A DNA stretch of 32,930 bases from an uncultured Muribaculaceae bacterium (GCA_910587185.1 CAJULY010000024.1:1-32930), one strand, 5' to 3'. Counted from the first letter of the stretch, positions 24,525 to 32,929 are shown. Numbers and translations: made by a program. The notes: generated by a model not told the origin, from the letters alone.

Positions 24525-24564
24525 CAAGACAATAATAAAAGAACACTTTAAAAATTCTACCTAT

Positions 24565-25863
24565 ATGGAAAGTCACGTACCTGATCTGATAAAATTCCTT
24601 GACGCTTCTCCGGTCAATTTTTTCGCGGCGGAGGAAATCACCCATCGGCTTGACGAAGCCGGATATACACGTCTGGACGCTGCCGAGAAATGGGATCTGA
24701 CCCACGGAGGACGATACTATATTGTCAAGAACCACTCCGCCGTAATCGCATTCGAGCTTTCTGCCGAAGCTCCTGATGCCGGTTATAAAATCATCAGCGC
24801 ACACAGCGATTCCCCCGGATTCAGAATCAAGCCCCACGGCGAGATAAACTGCGAGAATTCTATCGTCAAGCTCAACACCGAAGTATATGGAGGACCTATT
24901 CTTTATACTTGGTTTGACCGCCCGCTGTCACTGGCCGGACGAGTGATGCTCCGTTCAAAAAACATACTCCGACCTGAAACCCGGCTTGTGCGTTTCCGGC
25001 GTCCCCTGCTCACTATTCCCCACCTGGCGATTCATTTCAACCGAGGCGTCAACGAAGGCAATCCGTTGTCAAAACAGAAAGACATGCTTCCGGTCATCGC
25101 GATTGTCAACGGACAGCTGCAGCGTGACAATCTGCTTCTCAATCTTCTGGCGACGGAACTGGGTGTACTTACGTCCGATATCCTCGATTTCGACCTCTCG
25201 CTGTATGACACCACTCCGGCGTGCCTCGTAGGCCTCAACAACGAATTCATCACGTCCGGACGCCTGGATGACCTGTCAATGGCACATGCGGCGCTGACTG
25301 CAATACTTTCAGCACCCGCCGATGCCAAGATGAACCGCATAATGGCAATCTTCGACAATGAGGAAACCGGTTCCGGCACAAAACAGGGTGCGGCGTCTCC
25401 CCTGCTCATGAACACTCTGCGCCGCATAAACGAATGTCTCGGTGGAAACGAACAGGATTATCAGCAGGCTATAGCCCGGTCATTCATGATTTCTGCCGAC
25501 AACGGCCATGCGCTTCATCCGAACTATCCGGAAAAACAGGACCCGACAAATCATCCTGCGCTCGGAGGCGGTCCGGTTATAAAGATCAATGCCAACTGCA
25601 AATATATGACCGACGCAGATTCCGCCGCAGTGTTCCGCTCGGTCTGCGAACGCGCCGGCGTCCCCGTACAGTATTTTGTAAACCACAGCGATGTGGCAGG
25701 CGGTTCAACACTCGGAAACATCCTGACATCTCAGATCGATCTGCGCGGAGTGGATATGGGCGCCGCGATATGGGCAATGCACTCGGTGCGTGAAACCGGG
25801 GCGGCCGCTGACGTGGACTACATCATACGTGCATTCACGACATTCTATTCTCCTTTTGAATGA
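24565..25863 (+). CDS. apeB: M18-family aminopeptidase (aspartyl aminopeptidase type)
   Basis: A 432-residue zinc metallopeptidase that removes acidic or other N-terminal residues from peptides in the cytoplasm. Visible motifs are the first metal-binding His in SAHSDSPGFRIKP, the bridging Asp in RLDDLSMAHAAL, the catalytic and metal Glu pair in DNEETGSGTKQGA, and the final His in YFVNHSDVAGGSTLGNI. The order and length are those of family M18. It starts 41 nt after the DUF5063 stop and overlaps the next gene by ATGA, so it is in the same operon. Confidence 0.95.
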   Translation: MESHVPDLIKFLDASPVNFFAAEEITHRLDEAGYTRLDAAEKWDLTHGGRYYIVKNHSAVIAFELSAEAPDAGYKIISAHSDSPGFRIKPHGEINCENSIVKLNTEVYGGPILYTWFDRPLSLAGRVMLRSKNILRPETRLVRFRRPLLTIPHLAIHFNRGVNEGNPLSKQKDMLPVIAIVNGQLQRDNLLLNLLATELGVLTSDILDFDLSLYDTTPACLVGLNNEFITSGRLDDLSMAHAALTAILSAPADAKMNRIMAIFDNEETGSGTKQGAASPLLMNTLRRINECLGGNEQDYQQAIARSFMISADNGHALHPNYPEKQDPTNHPALGGGPVIKINANCKYMTDADSAAVFRSVCERAGVPVQYFVNHSDVAGGSTLGNILTSQIDLRGVDMGAAIWAMHSVRETGAAADVDYIIRAFTTFYSPFE

Positions 25864-27173
25864 GAACATTTCCCATAGACGAATCTAAACACATAACCGC
25901 TTCAAAAGGGCTGCTGGCATTGTCGCCGGCAGCCGTTTTCCTGCTGCTCTATGTCGCAGTCTCCATTCTGATAGGTGATTTCTATGTGATGCCCATAACC
26001 GTAGCCTTGCTTGTAGCCTCGGCATGGGCTGTAGCCATATATTCGGGACCGCGCCTCAATGAACGGATCGAGCGCTTTTCTACTGCCGCCGGACATTCCA
26101 ATATCCTTTACATGATATGGATCTTCATAATGGCCGGAGCTTTCGCGGCACTGGCGAAAGGAATAGGAGCCATTGACGCTACGGTGCAGCTGACTCTGGA
26201 GGTGTTTCCCGTCCATCTTCTTCTGCCGGCGATCTTTCTCGCTTCCTGTTTCATTTCGCTGGCAATCGGCACATCCGTCGGAACGGTCGTGGCCATCGTC
26301 CCTCTCATTGTTGAAATAGCCGAAGCGGGAGGTGGATCTGTGCCTCTTTTTGTAGCGACTGCACTGGGCGGGGCTTTCTTTGGCGACAATCTCTCGTTCA
26401 TTTCCGATACCACGATAGCTGCGACCAGAACCCAAGGCTGCTCTATGGCCGACAAATTCAAAGCCAATTTCAGGATTGTCTGTCCTGCAGCCCTGATCAC
26501 TCTGCTGATCTATTTCATAATAGGGAGCGATATCGATCTTTCGGTTCCGGAGAAAGCTTCCGATCCATTATTGATTCTGCCTTATATCATAATCATCGTG
26601 ACGGCTTTGGCAGGAATAAACGTGCTGATAGTCCTGTCGGGAGGAATTCTGGCAGCCATAATTCTGGCGGTATTGAGAACCGACACGGGCGTAATGGATT
26701 GCTGCAGACTCATGGGTGAAGGAATCGGATCAATGGGCGAACTGATCGTAATCACCCTTCTGGCCGCGGGAATGCTCGGCCTGATAAAAGCGATGGGAGG
26801 AATAGATTTCATACTGCAGAGTCTGACCAGGCATATCCACGGAAAGCGGGGCGCACAATTCTGCATAGCAACCCTTGTCAGCCTCGTCAACGTATGTACG
26901 GCCAACAACACCGTGGCCATCATTTCCGTAGGATCCATTGCCCGTAAAATTTCCGAGAAATATTCCATCGCGCCTCGTCGGACGGCCTCCGTTCTCGACA
27001 CCTGTTCCTGCATTGTTCAATGCCTCATCCCTTACGGAGCACAGACATTGCTCGCTACAGGACTCGCCGGAATCTCCCCCGCGGCCCCATGGCAATATCT
27101 CTATTATCCCTGGATGCTTGCCGTGACTGTCATGATAGCGATTATCCTTCCCCCGCTCAAGAAGAGAAAATGA
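25860..27173 (+). CDS. nhaC: Na+/H+ antiporter, NhaC family
   Basis: A 437-residue integral inner-membrane protein with about eleven hydrophobic segments. NhaC-family motifs are seen in IGTSVGTVVAIVPLI and GGAFFGDNLSFISDTTIAAT in the middle, and in VCTANNTVAIISVG and SCIVQCLIPYGAQTL near the C-terminus. It would exchange sodium for protons. It overlaps the M18 peptidase gene by four bases, so it is translationally coupled to it. Some members of this superfamily carry organic anions, so substrate is assigned at family level. Confidence 0.9.
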   Translation: MRTFPIDESKHITASKGLLALSPAAVFLLLYVAVSILIGDFYVMPITVALLVASAWAVAIYSGPRLNERIERFSTAAGHSNILYMIWIFIMAGAFAALAKGIGAIDATVQLTLEVFPVHLLLPAIFLASCFISLAIGTSVGTVVAIVPLIVEIAEAGGGSVPLFVATALGGAFFGDNLSFISDTTIAATRTQGCSMADKFKANFRIVCPAALITLLIYFIIGSDIDLSVPEKASDPLLILPYIIIIVTALAGINVLIVLSGGILAAIILAVLRTDTGVMDCCRLMGEGIGSMGELIVITLLAAGMLGLIKAMGGIDFILQSLTRHIHGKRGAQFCIATLVSLVNVCTANNTVAIISVGSIARKISEKYSIAPRRTASVLDTCSCIVQCLIPYGAQTLLATGLAGISPAAPWQYLYYPWMLAVTVMIAIILPPLKKRK

Positions 27174-27231
27174 ACAATAACTCCCTGTATGGCATTATAT
27201 AGGAAGTTTAACCGTTCATTTTCCATTCATC

Positions 27232-28365
27232 ATGACAGGACAGACACGCAAACCGTTCACCCTCGACCGCATATTCCGCTGGATAATAGCGCTCGCTCTC
27301 ACGGCTGGGGCTATCTGGCTGATAAATGACCTCCGAAATGTACTGTTGCCGTTTCTTGTGGCCTGTCTCATAGCCTATCTTCTTGAGCCTGCGCTGGAGT
27401 TCAATCAGAAACTGCTCCATCTCAAAGGACGTGTCATAGCTACATTCGTCACTCTTTTTGAAGTATCGTTTTTCATCGGAGTGATAGGATATTTCTGCAT
27501 TCCGTCGGTGATTGACGAGATAAGCCAGATGATGGATCTCGTGAAAAAGTACTACAGTTCCAATGTCGAACTTCCGCTGATTCCCGGAGAGGTCCATACA
27601 TTCCTGAGGCGTTTCATAAATCCTGAACGTCTGGAAAGTTATTTCGATATGACCCACATAGAAGCGCTCCTTGACAAAGGCACGTCATTAGTGGGTGAAT
27701 CGGTCAGTTTCCTCCTGCACTGCCTGGAGTGGCTGTTGACATTCATTTATGTGATTTTCATAATGATAGACTATCCTTATCTTTTCACAGGATTTCGAAT
27801 GATGGTTCCGCCGAAATCGCGTCCCATAGTCTATCGCGTGTTTCACGACATGAAACAGTCCATGGACCATTACTTCCGCGGACAGGCCTTCCTTGCTCTT
27901 TGCGCCGCCGTCTTTTACTCAATCGGATTCTCGATAGTGGGCATTCCTCTCTCTATAATTCTCGGAGTGACTGTCGGCATCCTTTATCTCATCCCCTATT
28001 TCCAATATATCACGCTTATCCCCGTCACGATAGTCTGCATAATCTATTCCATGGGGGGTGAAGCCCATTTCTGGACTGTTTTCAGCGAATGTCTTCTCGT
28101 CTATGTCGTCAGCCAATCGACCTGCGACTACATATTGACGCCCAAGATCATGGGCAAGGTAATGGGCCTGAATCCGGCGCTTATCCTGCTGTCTCTCTCG
28201 GTGTGGGGTTCTCTGCTCGGTCTGATAGGGATGCTCGTGGCGCTTCCGCTGACCACCCTTATCATTTCCTACTACGAACAGTATGTCATTCTGCGACGGC
28301 CGCTTCCGACGGAGTTGCCACCCGGTGTGACACCTCCGCCGGACCCGCAACCGCGCGACATCTGA
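27232..28365 (+). CDS. AI-2E/PerM-family transporter
   Basis: A 377-residue membrane protein with the family pattern: two N-terminal helices separated by NDLRNVLLPF, a large soluble domain near residues 85-160, and then five or six helices. The conserved YFRGQAFLALCAAVFYSIG, the glycine-rich ILGVTVGILYLIPYFQYIT and a C-terminal PLTTLIISYYEQY are also present. Relatives are annotated as AI-2 exporters or PerM permeases, but the substrates of most are unknown; some act as sodium/proton antiporters. The last 25 residues are Pro-rich. It starts 58 nt after nhaC, and its stop directly abuts the stop of the convergent metal-efflux gene. Confidence 0.88.
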   Translation: MTGQTRKPFTLDRIFRWIIALALTAGAIWLINDLRNVLLPFLVACLIAYLLEPALEFNQKLLHLKGRVIATFVTLFEVSFFIGVIGYFCIPSVIDEISQMMDLVKKYYSSNVELPLIPGEVHTFLRRFINPERLESYFDMTHIEALLDKGTSLVGESVSFLLHCLEWLLTFIYVIFIMIDYPYLFTGFRMMVPPKSRPIVYRVFHDMKQSMDHYFRGQAFLALCAAVFYSIGFSIVGIPLSIILGVTVGILYLIPYFQYITLIPVTIVCIIYSMGGEAHFWTVFSECLLVYVVSQSTCDYILTPKIMGKVMGLNPALILLSLSVWGSLLGLIGMLVALPLTTLIISYYEQYVILRRPLPTELPPGVTPPPDPQPRDI

Positions 28366-29583
28366 TTATTCCACATCAAAACCGGCATTGCGGACAGCCT
28401 GGATCAGTTCTTCCGCTTCATGGTTGCCTTCCACTGCAGCCCGGCCGGTTGACAGATCCACCTCAACCTCTTCAACTCCGGCCACGCCTTTGATCGCCTT
28501 GGTCACTGCTGCCTGACAATGAGGGCAGTTCATACCTTTTACAATATATTCCTTAGTCATTTTTCCTGTTAGTTTATTGGGTTTGACATATCGTTTTACA
28601 AATGTGATCATTAGAAGAGCCACAAGAATGACCGAACAGATCGTCGGGAACACCCCGAATCCGCCTGCGCCGTGACAGGCCGCGTGCATGGCCTCCAGCG
28701 AAAACCAGCGCGCCGGCAACAGATAGTCGATCATCAGGCCGAAAGCCATCGCACCCGCTATTATGGAGAGCAGATATATAATTGCCGATTTACGCCCCAT
28801 CTCACGGGAGATCAGGGTGAACGATGCGAAATTAGCTGCAGGTCCCGCCATGAGGAGCACCAGGGCGGTGCCGGGCGAAAGACCTTTCATGACAAGCGAC
28901 ATCGCGATTGGAATTGAGCCAGTCGCACACACATACATCGGAATGGCGATCACAAGCACCGCGATCATCGACAGTATCGGCTTGCTGCCGAGAACCGAGA
29001 AGAAATCGGCAGGAACATACACCGTGATCAATGCAGCAACTATAAGTCCGGCGACAAGCCATGAACCGATACTTCCTACAAGGTCGATGAAACCGTATTT
29101 TAAAGCCGACTTGCATTTTTCAATGAATCCTTGAGGAGCATCCTCTTCCGTTACGGCACAGCTGACCGGCTCTGCCGACGATGACTCTTCATTCTTTCCG
29201 ACGGCAACGCCGCCTGCCACAGCCGTTACCAGAGCGGCCACCGGGCGTATGACAGCAAACGCCGGACCAAGTAGCGACCATGTGGCCGCGATGCTGTCAA
29301 CTCCGGTCTGAGGCGTCGCGATAAGAAACGAAGTAGAAGCTGCCTTGGAGGCACCGCTCCGTCTCATTCCGATTGCTGTCGGCAAAACTCCGCACGAACA
29401 GAGTGGGAGCGGCACTCCGATCAGAGCCGATTTCACCACGGCCTTCCAGCCGGTTCCGGAAAGATGCCGGGCAAAAGTCTTTCTTGAGATGAAAGCATGC
29501 ATTATTCCGGCTATGAGAAAGCCCAACAATATGTAAGGTGACATTTCGTTGAGCATAAAAAGCAATGAATTGAATAGTTCCAT
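28366..29583 (-). CDS. SO_0444-type Cu/Zn efflux permease with C-terminal HMA domain
   Basis: A 405-residue protein. The permease part (about 1-340) has a PLCSCGVLP motif near residues 58-66, GASKAASTSFLIATPQTGVDS, a second half with YVCATGSIPIAMSL and MAGPAANFASF, and about eight to ten membrane segments. The last 65 residues are a heavy-metal-associated domain with GMNCPHC, a CxxC metal site, after a short linker. Such permeases export thiophilic or divalent metals across the inner membrane; the HMA domain would collect the ion. The start at 29583 is preferred over an upstream in-frame Met at 29646, because a -7 element lies between them and MELFNSLLF begins the membrane domain. It is divergent from a Fur-family gene, its likely regulator. 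Confidence 0.9.
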   Translation of the reverse strand: MELFNSLLFMLNEMSPYILLGFLIAGIMHAFISRKTFARHLSGTGWKAVVKSALIGVPLPLCSCGVLPTAIGMRRSGASKAASTSFLIATPQTGVDSIAATWSLLGPAFAVIRPVAALVTAVAGGVAVGKNEESSSAEPVSCAVTEEDAPQGFIEKCKSALKYGFIDLVGSIGSWLVAGLIVAALITVYVPADFFSVLGSKPILSMIAVLVIAIPMYVCATGSIPIAMSLVMKGLSPGTALVLLMAGPAANFASFTLISREMGRKSAIIYLLSIIAGAMAFGLMIDYLLPARWFSLEAMHAACHGAGGFGVFPTICSVILVALLMITFVKRYVKPNKLTGKMTKEYIVKGMNCPHCQAAVTKAIKGVAGVEEVEVDLSTGRAAVEGNHEAEELIQAVRNAGFDVE

Positions 29584-29604
29584 GACGTTTTGATTTTTAC
29601 GATA

Positions 29605-29612
29605 CAAATTTA
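29605..29612 (-). promoter_or_regulatory. -7 element TAAATTTG for the metal-efflux gene
   Basis: Perfect TAnnTTTG on the minus strand, 21 nt before the start codon at 29583. Confidence 0.6.
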
Positions 29613-29678
29613 CGAAGTATTTCTCGCAACCCGGTGTCATTTTCACATCCGGAGGCTCGGGATGAGGGTATTTTTGCG

Positions 29679-29686
29679 TATATTTG
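29679..29686 (+). promoter_or_regulatory. -7 element TATATTTG for the Fur-family gene
   Basis: Perfect TAnnTTTG ending 8 nt before the ATG at 29695, implying a leaderless or nearly leaderless message. Another match, TATTTTTG, lies at 29669-29676. Confidence 0.6.
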
Positions 29687-29694
29687 CATCCGTT

Positions 29695-30123
29695 ATGAAC
29701 CGCGATCCTCTTTATTATCTGGAAAAGGCCGGAGTGAAACCCACTTCCAACCGTATTCTCGTGATGAAAGCTCTGCTTGCGTCACATGAACCCATGAGTC
29801 TGATCGAACTTGAAAAAGAATTGGAGACGCTTGAACGTTCAAGCATACTGCGGGTCCTGACGAAACTTCTCCGGCTTGACGCCATCCATATAATGGAAGA
29901 CGGCCGCGGAATTTCGAAATATGAGGCGTGTCGCAGTGAGAACCACGGCTCAAACGATGATTCCCACGCCCACTTCTATTGCGAAAAATGCAATAAGGTA
30001 TTTTGCCTTGAAGATATTCCCACGCCATCCATCAGTTTGCCTGACGGCTATGAAACTCATTCTGTGAATTTTATGATAAAAGGCATCTGCCCCGAATGCA
30101 GCAAAAAAAGAAAGATGAATTAA
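29695..30123 (+). CDS. Fur-family metal-responsive repressor
   Basis: A 142-residue winged-helix regulator. The DNA-binding half runs from GVKPTSNRILVMKALL to SSILRVLTKLLRLDAIHIM, near residues 9-65. The metal-binding half has the HAHFYCEKCNKVFCL motif near 95-109 and a second CPEC pair near the end; the two CxxC pairs form the usual structural zinc site. Divergent transcription from the efflux permease suggests it controls that gene in response to zinc, copper or a similar metal. In-frame codons extend upstream to 29590, but the ATG at 29695 follows the -7 element and aligns with the normal N-terminus. I could not identify an operator palindrome with confidence. Confidence 0.9.
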   Translation: MNRDPLYYLEKAGVKPTSNRILVMKALLASHEPMSLIELEKELETLERSSILRVLTKLLRLDAIHIMEDGRGISKYEACRSENHGSNDDSHAHFYCEKCNKVFCLEDIPTPSISLPDGYETHSVNFMIKGICPECSKKRKMN

Positions 30124-30163
30124 CTTTTATTTTTAATACAATTATTTGATTTTCCCGCACCCC

Positions 30164-30222
30164 GTCCGACTCTGTCCGACCCACAAGTGTCCGACCCGTC
30201 CGCCTCTGTCTGACCTGTCCGA
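30164..30222 (+). repeat. GTCCGAC(CC) short repeats, left array
   Basis: Copies of GTCCGAC or close variants begin at 30164, 30174, 30189, 30198, 30208 and 30217, mostly 9-10 nt apart. GTCCGACCCGTCCG at 30189-30202 recurs at 31065-31078, and both arrays contain GTCCGAAAT. They flank the GC-rich ORF. Confidence 0.85.
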
Positions 30223-30276
30223 AATCCCCTCTCCCTCAAAAATAGAAACAGGCACTCTCTCCCTCTGATTCCTCCC

Positions 30277-30284
30277 TAACTTTG
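30277..30284 (+). promoter_or_regulatory. -7 element TAACTTTG for the orphan ORF
   Basis: Perfect TAnnTTTG ending only 4 nt before the ATG at 30289, implying a leaderless message. No -33 TTTG is apparent. Confidence 0.55.
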
Positions 30285-30288
30285 CGGC

Positions 30289-31026
30289 ATGTTGACCGCG
30301 AAGAAAATAAAATGCCGTCCCCGCTCCGTCGGGCAGCGCAACTGGGCCGCTCAGTTCGAGCGCTGGCTCGGCTACCCGCTTCACCGCGATGCCCGGCGAG
30401 CCATCTCCGTTCTCGAGCGTCAGCGCGCGCAGCGCAAGCCGCAGCGCCTCTATCTCTGCGATGCCGACGCCGAAAAGGAAGCCCTCAAGCAGGCTCTGGT
30501 CAACTATCTCCGCTGGCTCGCAACGGTCGTGCGTCCCGGCGCTCCTTTCTGCATCGTCGGCAAGAACCGCAAACAGTTGAACAGGCTTCTGCCCCGTCGG
30601 TCGCGCAAAGCGTTGCCCGACCCCAAGTGGCAGCCGATCTTATCCACAGCCCGTTCTCCCGAATACTGTCGGGGTCTCAGCTTTCCCATGGCCCTTATCC
30701 TCGACGGCGACGCCTATCCTCGTCGCGGACGTCATCTGACCCGTGTCTGGCGTTCTGTTATCCCGTGTCTGTCAATGAGCGAAGAGTCGCTGCTGGTAGT
30801 CCACGGAACCTACCGTCCCAAGACCCGCGTCAACGTCTTCACCAACGAGATCCGGCGCCCCTCCCGCCCGTGGCCCAACCTCGACCTCGCTCAGCCCCCC
30901 GATCCTCCGCCCGAAGAGGAGCTGATCGAAAGGGAAGTCCTTCTCGGCATCCCTCCCGACCTCTCAATCCTTAATCAGATCTATCTCCCTGGAACAGAAG
31001 ACTGCCCGTCAGTCCCGCTCTTCTAA
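30289..31026 (+). CDS. GC-rich orphan protein, possible terminase-like remnant
   Basis: A 245-residue, Arg- and Pro-rich basic protein that I do not recognise with confidence. Its base composition is visibly more GC-rich than its neighbours, which suggests separate ancestry. The segment ALILDGDAYPRRGRHLTRVW followed by a VVHGTYRPKT strand vaguely resembles the Walker-B-to-coupling region of phage terminase ATPases, but no P-loop is present and the acidic pair reads DGD. APFCIVGKNRKQLNRLL precedes it. The C-terminus is Pro-rich with an acidic stretch (PPPEEELIERE). It is flanked on both sides by GTCCGAC arrays, so the whole may be one mobile or duplicated module. A perfect -7 element directly before the ATG supports that it is a real gene. 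Confidence 0.6.
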   Translation: MLTAKKIKCRPRSVGQRNWAAQFERWLGYPLHRDARRAISVLERQRAQRKPQRLYLCDADAEKEALKQALVNYLRWLATVVRPGAPFCIVGKNRKQLNRLLPRRSRKALPDPKWQPILSTARSPEYCRGLSFPMALILDGDAYPRRGRHLTRVWRSVIPCLSMSEESLLVVHGTYRPKTRVNVFTNEIRRPSRPWPNLDLAQPPDPPPEEELIEREVLLGIPPDLSILNQIYLPGTEDCPSVPLF

Positions 31027-31064
31027 GCGGCGCCATGACCGCCCCTCCTCCGGAAAATGAACCC

Positions 31065-31100
31065 GTCCGACCCGTCCGAAATGTCGGACCCGTCCTTCCC
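31065..31100 (+). repeat. GTCCGACCC repeats, right array
   Basis: Units start at 31065, 31074, 31083 and 31092 with an exact 9-nt period: GTCCGACCC, GTCCGAAAT, GTCGGACCC, GTCCTTCCC. The third is partly the inverse form. See the left array. Confidence 0.85.
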
Positions 31101-31234
31101 CCGGAACCAATCATGGCAAAGAGAACATTGACATTTTGGAAAACCCCGCCCTCCAATCCGCCCAATTGGACTAATCAATGCGGTTGAGTTAAGCTGAAAA
31201 GACTTGATGGACAAGCCTGAAAGGCGCACTGTGT

Positions 31235-31308
31235 TCTAACCGTGCACTCCGCTTCGCTTCATACACGGTTAGAGTCTGCACCAAGTCTCGGCGTCCCGCA
31301 GGGATGCC
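31235..31308 (+). repeat. Paired hairpins in non-coding DNA (REP-like)
   Basis: The gene-free stretch 31027-31460 contains the right repeat array and then two hairpins: TCTAACCGTG (31235-31244) with CACGGTTAGA (31264-31273), perfect 10 bp; and GGCGTCCC (31290-31297) with GGGATGCC (31301-31308), 8 bp with one G-U and a 3-nt loop. A CCGCTTCGCTTC motif sits in the first loop, and TTCGTCCCTCCGCGACTC follows at about 31341. I see no ORF. It could be an extragenic palindromic repeat or the remains of a mobile element. Confidence 0.55.
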
Positions 31309-31402
31309 TCAGTGGTTGATGCTATGGCCTGTACCACAGATTCGTCCCTCCGCGACTCAATTATTATGTATCATGCCTATCCGGTCCTATTTCCCCACAC
31401 AC

Positions 31403-31447
31403 ATAAAATTATCCCAAAAGGCAGCAATACTTTTGGGATAATTTTAT
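31403..31447 (-). terminator. Terminator of the beta-barrel gene
   Basis: Perfect 18-bp stem (31403-31420 with 31430-31447) with a 9-nt loop; core ATTATCCCAAAAG. It lies just after the stop of the minus-strand gene, with a T-rich right arm in the transcript. Confidence 0.88.
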
Positions 31448-31460
31448 TAGAAACGCAGCT

Positions 31461-32891
31461 TTATTTCAGGATGCCCGACGAAGCAGACCCGACATCGGAA
31501 GGCTCGTTGCTGCGGCTGACTTTCTTACCGAAGCCAATCGTATAGGTCGCTGTTATCTGAATCAACGCATGATCATCGGGATGATAGAACTGTTCCCGAG
31601 TATCATAGTATTCACTGTTCAGGACCTGCAGCCCGCTGCGCCAGTTCCACCGAAACATATTGAACAAAGTAGCTCTGACGTTCCAGTCGCCATTTGACCA
31701 TCCGACAATCATTACATAATCACTCTTGACACGAGTCCAGATTCCGGTCATAAAACCGTCAGCATATCCCTTCCCCGAAGAATAATATGTTGAGAAGAAC
31801 AAATTTTTCAAATAATAACGCGCACTTAATGACCAGTCGATATAGGAATGGTTGACGTTATATGGCGTTCCGTTATAGTTAAGTCGCTGCCCTACACGAC
31901 CCGTCATCTCCAGATTCCTGTCAAACAGCCGCACCGTACCGCTGACTCCATAGCTCCCTTGGGAATATCGGCCCAGAGGTTGCTTGATCGTGCGAAGAAC
32001 ACCCGATGAAGTAGCCTCGTAATCAAATACATATCTGTCGGCTAAGAGCCAACATGAGGCATAAACGCTCAGACTGTAATTGTTATTGGGATACCATGAG
32101 TAATTAAAATCCATATCATAGCTCTTGCTTGGCACAAGGTTGGGATTTCCGGTATATTTCATCAGGGGAGTTGCCTGAATCACATTGCTGCTTTTATAGA
32201 TGGAATTAGGCGTCCATGTGAAGTAATTGAATGCAGCATAGAGCGAATGATTTTTGCGAAAAGCATATCTCATAGAGAAATTATACCAGGGAGACGAGGG
32301 CTTGTCTGTCATATCTCCGAACTGAAGACGGTCCCAATTCCAACCCAAAGAGGCAGTCCCGTAAAAATTTCCTGCCGTTATATTATAGGTTGCTCCCACA
32401 CCGATTCGCGAAGACTTGGCTCTGTCCAATGAATTGGCTGTACCCGTGTAATGAGTGCGATTGTACTGGTAAGAACCCCTGATCAATCCGAGAAGATGCC
32501 CATACTGACCGAAGTCATGATCGAATTTCAGATCAGCTTTCAGCATATTGGTATTATCGACTGCCCCGTTCAGTAGTGTCGGGAAACCTTTTTCCGTGTA
32601 GGAGGAGTTTTCATCTGTATGTGAAAATTCGTATGTAGGATTGAATGTAAGTGAACTGTTGCTCGGCAACTTGAAAAAATAGTAGCCTCTGTAGGACAAA
32701 TATTTTGATTGCGTCACAAGAGTAGAGGAATATTCCGATGCGGGAAACATATCGGTGGAATATGTGACGGTGCCGCTCCGGTCGGCATGAGGATTCCTCG
32801 TGAGTCTGGCATTAATCTGATTTGAGGCCTGAACCTTATCTGAATTATAGGTTGCTTTGAATGCCAGCGAATATCTCCAGGGCTGGCGCAT
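31461..32891 (-). CDS. Outer-membrane beta-barrel (TonB-receptor-like), C-terminal part only
   Basis: The 476 readable residues are alternating aromatic beta-strands typical of the barrel of TonB-dependent-receptor-like outer-membrane proteins of Bacteroidales (for example WNWDRLQFGDM, SMRYAFRKNHSLYAAFNYF, YSWYPNNNYSLSVYASCW, YIDWSLSARYYLKNLFFSTY). Full-length members are about 750-900 residues and begin with a signal peptide, a carboxypeptidase-regulatory-like domain and a plug; all are missing here. The apparent start ATG at 32891 lies inside the 52-bp terminal repeat, and an in-frame TAA is six codons upstream. The true gene sequence therefore begins at about position 32877 and the gene is interrupted there, by an inserted element or an assembly join. 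A terminator follows the stop. The substrate is unknown. Confidence 0.85.
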   Translation of the reverse strand: MRQPWRYSLAFKATYNSDKVQASNQINARLTRNPHADRSGTVTYSTDMFPASEYSSTLVTQSKYLSYRGYYFFKLPSNSSLTFNPTYEFSHTDENSSYTEKGFPTLLNGAVDNTNMLKADLKFDHDFGQYGHLLGLIRGSYQYNRTHYTGTANSLDRAKSSRIGVGATYNITAGNFYGTASLGWNWDRLQFGDMTDKPSSPWYNFSMRYAFRKNHSLYAAFNYFTWTPNSIYKSSNVIQATPLMKYTGNPNLVPSKSYDMDFNYSWYPNNNYSLSVYASCWLLADRYVFDYEATSSGVLRTIKQPLGRYSQGSYGVSGTVRLFDRNLEMTGRVGQRLNYNGTPYNVNHSYIDWSLSARYYLKNLFFSTYYSSGKGYADGFMTGIWTRVKSDYVMIVGWSNGDWNVRATLFNMFRWNWRSGLQVLNSEYYDTREQFYHPDDHALIQITATYTIGFGKKVSRSNEPSDVGSASSGILK

Positions 32892-32929
32892 GAGATTTAA
32901 CTTTCCTTAAAAACCTTGAGTAAATAGTC
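32878..32929. repeat. Right copy of 52-bp terminal inverted repeat (probable IS end)
   Basis: Exact reverse complement of positions 1-52. The match ends at 32878, where beta-barrel coding sequence begins (Trp codon split at the boundary). Read on the minus strand it gives DYLLKVFKES-stop and then an ATG that fuses by chance to the barrel frame. Confidence 0.6.

Noticed and set aside
30164..30222. CRISPR array
   Set aside because: Units are 7-9 bp with 0-8 bp between them, far too short for repeat-spacer structure, and no cas gene is nearby.
30282..30974. Overlapping plus-strand ORF of 230 codons in another frame of the GC-rich orphan gene
   Set aside because: It consists of Arg/Ser/Pro-rich low-complexity residues expected from GC-rich shadow frames; the chosen frame has the -7 element just before its ATG and a more protein-like composition.
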